From Mytilus galloprovincialis (taxonomy: Eukaryota; Mollusca; Bivalvia; Mytilida; Mytilidae): a stretch of DNA of 64,000 bases. The stretch is from NCBI RefSeq assembly GCF_965363235.1, contig NC_134850.1:41722602-41786601 (forward strand). Direction: 5' to 3'. Below, in pieces: positions 53,801 through 62,800 of this stretch; within the stretch, counting starts at the first letter, position 1, and each line of letters begins with the position of its first letter. The notes beneath the pieces were generated by a model. That model was given only the letters and a program-made list of their open reading frames with translations. It did no database searches and was not told the DNA's origin. The position numbers and the translations under genes were made by a program.

Positions 53801-56800
53801 ACTGACGGACGGACAGACGGACTGATGGACGGACGGACTGACAGACAGAGGTAAAACAGTATACCCCCTCCTTTTTTAATGCGGGGGTATAATAATTATA
53901 TATACCCAGTTTAACTCTTTTCCTTACTGGCACAGCTCAGCTCAGCTGTTTATTAAAATGTCTATAAATAACCAGACAGTGTTGTCCGGTATTTGGGGGT
54001 TTCCCAGTATTTTCCTGCCAAAAGTGCACATGTGACATGGCTGTCAACAAAAGAAAACATGTGGTCAGGGAATTCATTTGATTTCTGGATTATACTGCTT
54101 TTATTAATTTAGTTTGGATATATACTGTAAATTCAGAAATTATTGCGAGGTTTTTATTATTGCGAATAATGCGACAGAGTCGTAAACGCAATAATTAAAA
54201 CTCGCATTTTGTAATATTTTAACTGAATAAAGCATGACTTTTCCCAAAATCGTAAAAATTAAAATCGCATTTAAGTTGAAATTGACAAAATCGCAAAAAT
54301 AAATGCACGCAATAATTTCTGAATTTACAGTATGCATTTCATTTACGAATTTAAGGTACAGTCAAGCATTTGTATTTAATGAATAGTTTGCAAACAATTT
54401 TTACTTTTCAATTTGACAAAACTGGGTCATGATGGTTTATTGGATGTTACCTTGTTCAACCACCAGAGACAATGTAAATAATGCAATCAGCTGTCAATGT
54501 ATATCCCCCAAGGCGGTGTTCACATCATTAAACACTAATTAGATTTCCTAATTGCCACTGACATGATAATTAGATTAGGGATATCCAGAATTGAACCTGA
54601 AGCTATTGAATTTGCAAGTGTGGCGGACTATAAAATGAGCGTGGAGCTGGGAATTTTAGCATGGCGCTAGGAATTTAAGCGTGGTGCACCGTGGTCAAGC
54701 GTGGTGATTACTGGTTTGGGTTATATTTTCATGGTCCTTTAGATTCTGAAACTGTGTATTGCCTTATAATGATATAGTACTGCTGGTGGACATTAAGCAA
54801 AAAACAATCAATCAATTAACCCTTGCTGTGTTTTGTAAAAACATGTTTTAATAAAATAGAAAACTTCCATCATAATTATATTTTATGATTTTAGACAACC
54901 AAACCAACTCAAAATATATTAAGATAAAACAAATCTCAATCCTTGTATTAAATTTTGAATTTTGATATTTCGAATAATCACTCACCTGTAAAGTTTTGAG
55001 AGTTTGAACAAACTTTGCTCTGCTGTCTGTCATTCCCAATTTTGTTAAAAACTCAATAATTGTCCCCATCTTCAGTCTACGTAGAGAAAACTTCTTCATA
55101 AAACTGTCTGCTTTTGCCATCAGGGTTGCAAATGGACCTAAGAAATATAATCAAATAATTCATCAATAATGAACAAAATGACAATAAAATGACACTCAAA
55201 TTAAGATCCTATTAGTCACAATAGCCTCTTTTAATGAAAACAAATATGTTTCCTTGCTGAAAAAAAGTTGTATATCAAAAACAAGAATGTGTCCAAAGTA
55301 TATGGATGCCCCACTCACACTATCATTTTCCATGTTTTATGGACTTTGAAATTGGGTAAATATCTAATTTGGCATTAAAATTAGAAAGATTATACTACAG
55401 GGAACATGTGTACTAAGTTTCAAGTTGATTGGACTTCAATTTCATCAAAAACTACCTTGACCAAAAACTTTAAACTGAAGCGGGACGAACGAACGAACGA
55501 ACGGACGAACAAACGAACGGAGCCACAGACCAGAAAACATAATGCCCCTCTACTATCGTAGGTGGGGCATAATAAATCTTAAAAGAGGTAAAATTCGTAC
55601 AGCTGCTAGCTAATTTTTTTACATTTAAATTTTGTAAAATGTTGTTTTTAAATATAAGAGGTGCTATAACAGAAACACTTGTACAGATTTAATTCGGATA
55701 TTCAAAGGTATTAAAAACATGACAATGTGTGATAAATCTAATCGACTACAGAATCATTAATCATTTTACTAACTTATATAACTTCCCCTGATTAAAGATT
55801 TGGAAAAGAGTACCATGAGTATCTCCTCATATTGACATTTTTAATATACATTACTGAAATTTGACTATTACTACATTGAATTATATACTCCTTTGAATTG
55901 TTTAATTTTGTCATTTCAGGGCCTATTATAGCTGACTATGCGGCATGAGTTTTGCTCATTGTTGAAGGCCGTACAGTGACCTATAGTTGTTAACTTCTAT
56001 GTCATTTGATCTCTTGTGGAGAGTTGTCTCATTGGCAATCATATCTCCTTATTTGTATTTATACGTACCTTTCTTTCCATTTTTTGAATCATCAGGTAAG
56101 TTGTTTGCATTAGCCTTAGTTTTTGAATACATTCCATCTGGGTTGCCTATAACAAAGTATAAGAAATCTTAGTTGATGACAAGTGTAAATTATACATCCT
56201 TTAAGGTGGTACCCAACACTTTAACTAAAATTAATTTGGCTTGTTTAATTTTCATAAAATTTTGACAAGGTATTTACTGTGACCCTTTGACAAAATTTTC
56301 AAAATTACAAAAAATTTGAACCAACCATTTTATCAGAAAAATTACACTGGTTATATAGCAGTTTGACAAACACTTATTTTGATCATTGAAAAGCTTAATA
56401 TTCCCTCATGAACACAAGTCATTAAAACGTTCTGCTGATTTTACAGAGTTATCTCCCTGTAGTGTTAGGTACCACCTTAAATGTATCATCATTGTAAAAA
56501 TGGTTTATGTATGTGTAGTCAAGACAGCACACAAAAAATCATTCAAATTTGAATATTAATGTAACAAAATTTTTCAACGAACCTGGAAATCTATACCTAT
56601 ATATATTCTTTAAACAAAAATAATGTGAACTTCTTGGGAACTTTGTCGCTCATAAATATTCTCTGCAATCATCAATAATAAATGTAAATTACATGTCAGA
56701 TGAAAATGAAAAGTCCATATTGCTTCTTATACTGCATTTTATCATTTTTTTTCTTTTCAAAATTTCAAAAATGATTGCAGTAGTGGAAACCTACTTTTAA

Positions 56801-59800
56801 TGGTGTCTGCTTCTGCCCCTGGGTCTTCACTAGGTGCTGGTTCAGCGGGTGCTGTAACTTTACTTGTGTCTAACTTAGGACTGGTGTTATTTTGAGCCTG
56901 TCCACCAAGTCCCACAATTACTCCAGCGGCTATGGTCTCAAACTAAAAATGGATATCAAACATTATTAATAAGTTAACTTTTGGCTTGTGTCTTTCAGAA
57001 GGAGTCAACCCTATTGCTCAACAACTCAAAATACTATATTCTCACAGAAAACTCTACCAGTGTGTAAATAACTTGACCTTTGCAGCTTATCAACCAAGTT
57101 TTACAATAACTTCACTTTTTAAGGTCTTAATCAATTCATTGGTAATAAGGGTTCTTTTCATTTTATCTGTTAAAAAAATGCAAGACCTTATCTGAATAAC
57201 GGAAATAAAATAAATCGTGCCAGCACATTGTTCCTATGTTATAATGCCCCTAACTGTGGTAAATTACTTAACTTAATGACATTCATTCTTAAGATTCCAT
57301 TTTTTCAATATGTCCATGCTTTTCATATAAGTTTCTTGCTCAATACATTGTGACCCTTGTTTATTGTTAACAATGTAAGTTTAGTCCAAATGGTGGAATC
57401 AGAAGGGGAGTGCCCTGTATTAACTTACCTTATAAACTAATTTGTAGTCATCACACGTCTGTATCCACTGTGGAACCTCAAAGAATCTTGGAGACAGGAA
57501 CTTAGTAGGATCAACCGTCCCATTGCCTTTCATCATGGCAAAGTGGATACTGTTGAATGGATAACAAGGTGACTGTTTTGCAGTACCAATGGGAGCTCCT
57601 GCAGCAATCTATTAATAGCAAATACATCGTGTTATTTGGTTTTTAACAGATGTCATATGGGTCATAAATGGACAAACTTACAGCATGTAGACTCATCAGC
57701 AGTTCAAACATAAACGTTAACTAGAAACTGTAGAGGAATCTTTATTATAATTGATCTTGTAATTTTTTCAAGAATTTTGGGAAATGAAACACAAACAATA
57801 AAAAAAATTATTTTGTTAAATGCAGTTTTCATCATACTACAGGGGTATTATCGAAAATATAATATTAAGTAAAGGTCAACATGCTTTTTTTTAAGCTACA
57901 TGCTTTGCAGAATTCTGCATATAATGTAAGGATTTTACTTCTAATCTAAGCACTAATAAGGGCCTCGGTGACCTAGTGGTTAAGTAGTTCAGTTCAAGTA
58001 CTGTATCACTAGCCTGTCAATCAACACTGAGGTTGTGAGTTTGAGTCCCACACATGGCAGGTGTGATCAACTCCAATCTTAATTTGTTAGAATTGTTAGT
58101 TACATAAGGTCAATGGTTTTCTCCAGCTTCCTCCAACAATGAAAATTTGCCGTCACAAAATAGCCAACAATGTTGAAAGTGGCATTAAACACCAATCAAT
58201 CATCACTTGTATGTATTCAGACAGAAATTCAAATGATAGAATTTCAAAATACATATGAGAAGATTGCTCTTACAAAATGCTATGAGAAATAATAAGGAAT
58301 TAAGAGTGCATGAGGATGTGTCACCTGTTATTGCACATGAGGGCATACAAATTGTCACCAAATTATTTTCTAAATGATTTTTTACAACAGCAATACAGTT
58401 AAATCTATTATAAAACTATATGACGCATTTATCTCCCTTGATCGATTAGTTGGTCCAAGTATATCAGTTTTATTAATAAAACTTACCCTGTTTTCAATGT
58501 AAAGTTGGTCTGTTTTATGCAGAATAGTTGTATTGACTGAAACACCATTTATATAGATCTTTATGTCCTTTAAGGCAGCTGTGTTTGCCTCAATGATAAC
58601 CTCATCAGGATTGTCTCCCTTGTAAACAATTCCTGGGAAAGGAGCAATCACCTGTAACAAATATTTATAACTGTAAGCTTCAGAAATTTACATATTTCCC
58701 ATTAAAACAAATTAAATTTAATTTCAAGATCAGAAGTATGTGAAAACTTTAATATTTGAAACAAACAAAGTAATATAACATAACATATGTGTATAATCCT
58801 ATAAATTTTCACTTTTATACCAATTAAAACAAAGTTGAGATTTCAAGTTGCTTATAATTGTCACTGCCAGAGAGAGAGAGACTTTTAACATGTCAAACTC
58901 TAAACATTGCCAAGTTCCCCCCCCCCCCCATCCTTTTTCAAAATTCTGGATTCACATCTGTATGCCATAAATGAAGTACAACACAGATATAAAAGTTTCT
59001 TTCCTATCCTCTCACATCAATCTTAATAGAATGTACATACTGTTTGTCCAACATCAATTTCAAGGTCAACACCTTCTACAGCATATTCTGCTTGGCCACT
59101 TTTTTCAATCGTAGACGGATAAAATCCTTTTCCTTTACAAGGCCCTGCATCTAATCTGTACAATCTTGGAAAGTCCTTGTGGCATTTGGGTCCAAAAATT
59201 GTGTTAATAACAGACTGTCCAAATTCATATCTGAAATATTGTTAAATTGTGATATATATGTATTTTATGAGATATTCATAGGCAACCTCAGTGTTTTCCC
59301 CTATAATTAAAGGTAAGTTATTTATTTCCTCAATAAACAAAGATAAGCTAATCATGTCAACAATAAGTAAATGTAAGCTATACCAAGATAAGCTATTCAT
59401 CTCCTCAATTAACAAAGATTAGCTATTCATGTCCTTAATAAACAAACAAAAAAGCTATTCATGTCCTCAATAAACAAAGATAAGCTTTTCATGTCCTTAA
59501 TAAACAAACAAAAAAGCTATTCATGTCCTCAATAAACAAAGATAAGCTTTTCATGTCCTCAATAAACACAGATAAGCTATTTAAGTCTTCAAATAAAAAA
59601 AAGATAAGCTATTCATGTCCTCAATAAAAACAAAAATATACTAGTCATGTTTACAAAAAACAAATGTATAAAAGCTAGTAGCTTAGCTTTAAACGTGTTA
59701 TAGATCAAAATCAATTATTATGATAAATCAGAATTTTTATAAAGTACAATTTTTTTGATACTTTCTATCTTTAATAACTGTGAAAATAATGCCAATAGCT

Positions 59801-62800
59801 ACAGGCATTTGAAATTCCAAAAGATAACTACCATCAGACTCCATGAATCATCACTCCTAACAACCTTTAAGACCTTTATAGCTGTTTTACCCCCTATGAT
59901 TTGTTTTTATATGAGTTTGTTAAACCCTAAGCTTGTCAGTCAAAATCCCTATCAATAAATATTACCACAAAAAGTTAAAACAAAAACATTTTAGACAAAA
60001 TTGACTTAAAACATACCCTTCTTTCAGTATAGCATATGCTTCTTTCACTTTTTTCACAAGAGCAAAGAAGTCTCCATATTTTTTCATAAATTTATCTGCA
60101 ATTCCTCGGAGATCATCAAACGGTTCCAAAAGTTCATCGATAATATTAGTTAGATTATCAATGATCTGTTCTTTTATTTGTTGCTGTTAATAAAAAAATA
60201 AAAATTAAATGAGCTATATGATAATAATAGCTCTAAATATAAATTATAAATATATTTGATGATGATGATGGATGGCTATTAATTGTCCTATGCATATTCA
60301 GGACAAGAACATGCTATTAATGTAATATGAATATTAGCTCTACTTTGTTCGAACTTGACATTCTGAACCAGATTTGTTGAATGCTGGTTCACAAGGTAAC
60401 AGTTCATAGGAAGATATTTCACTTTATGCTGACACATTACAGTAAATTCAGAAATTGTGATTGTTCAACAATTGATGCAAATATGATTTCAGGAAAAACT
60501 ACTTATACATAGCGCTTTCAAAATTTAAGATGTAAGGTTTTTTATTTTTGTGACACCTATCTTGTTGCAATTTTTCGAAATGATAAAACCATCGTGAAAA
60601 TTTATAGTATTTTGACCTGGTTGGACCAGTCTTTGCTCTTTTTTCTTTTTTAATGTGCTAGTTCACAAGGTTACAGTGTGAAGGAAGACGTCTTTGCTTA
60701 ACAACTGAATGTTATGTGCTTTTACAGATATGATGCATTAATATCAATTTTTAAGTCTTCATTTTTCTCCCACACTTGAGGAAAGCATACTTTCATGAGA
60801 CCATTGAGATAGTCAACAGTAATGCAAATACAATTTCTTTGATATCAGTTTTATTGCTGACTCAAAATATACCAATTCCCAGAGATAACTTCATAAAACT
60901 GACAAGTCTAACTTACCTGTGACACTTTGCCTTTAGTGAATTTGGCCACAGGATCGTCTCCTTCAATAACAGTAGTTGCTATCCAGTTTGGTCCACCTGT
61001 AGCCAAGGCTTTTATAGCTTGTTGTGAAAGAGCCCAAATTTCTTCAAAAACTGTTGTAATATCCCACCAGTATGGTTTTTCATCTGCAAAATAAAAAATA
61101 TTTTAGTTACGAATGACAGCTGATTCAACCAACTGTATTTCACTTACATACTTTTTTATATAAATCTCTTAGTCTCAAACACTTTATTAACCTGTGCCAT
61201 GCTGCAAAATGTGAACAGGAAGTTATATGACCAGAAAAACAAATTTGGGTATTTCTGTTTTTGAGTTTCTGGTACATGTAAGCTGTTTGTAGATTATTTC
61301 TTCAACATTGTTATAAACCACGACCTAAGTTTGACAGTGAATAAAGATGAAAGGAAGATAAACTAAATTATTATGTTCAGTCTGCATTTCATAGGCCTTT
61401 TTGTTTTTATATATATCAACTTACCTTTTAAGAAGAAGCAAGCTTCTTGTGTTTTATTCTTTGCATCAAGTAAGGCCTTTATAGACATAAAAATCCTGAA
61501 AACAAAAATATGCAAATGAGGAGCAAATACTAATTATGGTCCTTTATTTTAAACAACATTTGACACTATTTAAATGGTTTCACTAATAATTTAATACAGA
61601 TATTTTTATTTTTGAAAAAATCAGCTAATAAAATATCATAAGAATCTATCAAAATCCCTTTTCACTTGTTTCAATATTTCATATAATTATGTTCATTGCA
61701 TTAGTTTCATGAATTGCTCAGGTAATTCTACATCCACAAGAATATTAGCTGTTATGTATTGAATTCAAGTATACTCACTGTACAACGCCTTTGCCAATCT
61801 TAACTAAAGCTGTCTTAGGATCTTTCATTATGACCTTGAAACCATCAATGATATCCACGATACTTTCATAGATAAGTTTGGCATTCTGTGGAATTATAAC
61901 AGTGATGGTCTGAACCAATGTCTGAAAGATAAAAATAAATCATAAATAAACATTCCAGGCTATAAATATATATTTATCTGTAGAAATGACATGGGTAAAA
62001 CAATTCTGTTTCTTTTAATAAATTATTCAAAAATTAAATAACCTTAACATTGCTCCTGCTTTACAGTGAGATCATCTATATATTACTTAAACTTACATTA
62101 TAAAAGTTCATGATATCTGTTTTAACATCATTAAAGACTGTTGTCACTTTAACAATCAGATTTCTGAGTGGTCTTAAAAAGGGAGGCAGCTCTTCCTCAT
62201 CGAGCTGTCCTAACATTTTCATCACATTGGCTGCTTTGTCTCTAAGACCCCAAACCTGTTAAAAATTTATGAAAAACATAAGAGTTATCAAATACAAAAT
62301 CATAAACTAAACACAATGTAAGAAAGACTTGAATTTAGGATGAAAGATACATGTACCTTATATCTTATAAACATAATCTCTGAAATCAGGACCTTACAAA
62401 AAACAAAATCAGTAATTAACAGTAAAGATCAGAGTGCCCTATTCTTTGTATGAATCTGTTTTATTTTAACACTTGCCCACTGACAAAATATCATCTCTCT
62501 ATGGCAATGATATAAACCTTTAATCAAAACTTTAACAAAATCAGCAATCTATAAAATGTAGGTCACAATGACTTAATTTACATACATTCATTCATTGATA
62601 TTAAAACAATATACACAAACAAATCATCCATCTTCCTCTTTCTACCAATCTCTGCAGCAAACGTCCTTCTCACTCTTTCAAGAAACTCTTCAGAAATTTG
62701 TTTCCCTGATTTTATAACTATTGATGTATTTATAAGACAATTTCGACATATTTAAATTCTCAATTTATTTCTACTTGAGAAAGTTGCGTCAATAAAAAAC

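Noticed and set aside
57959-58050. Functional tRNA gene
   Set aside because: Only box-like promoter motifs remain, with no cloverleaf; the long body and CAAT-type tail identify a SINE.
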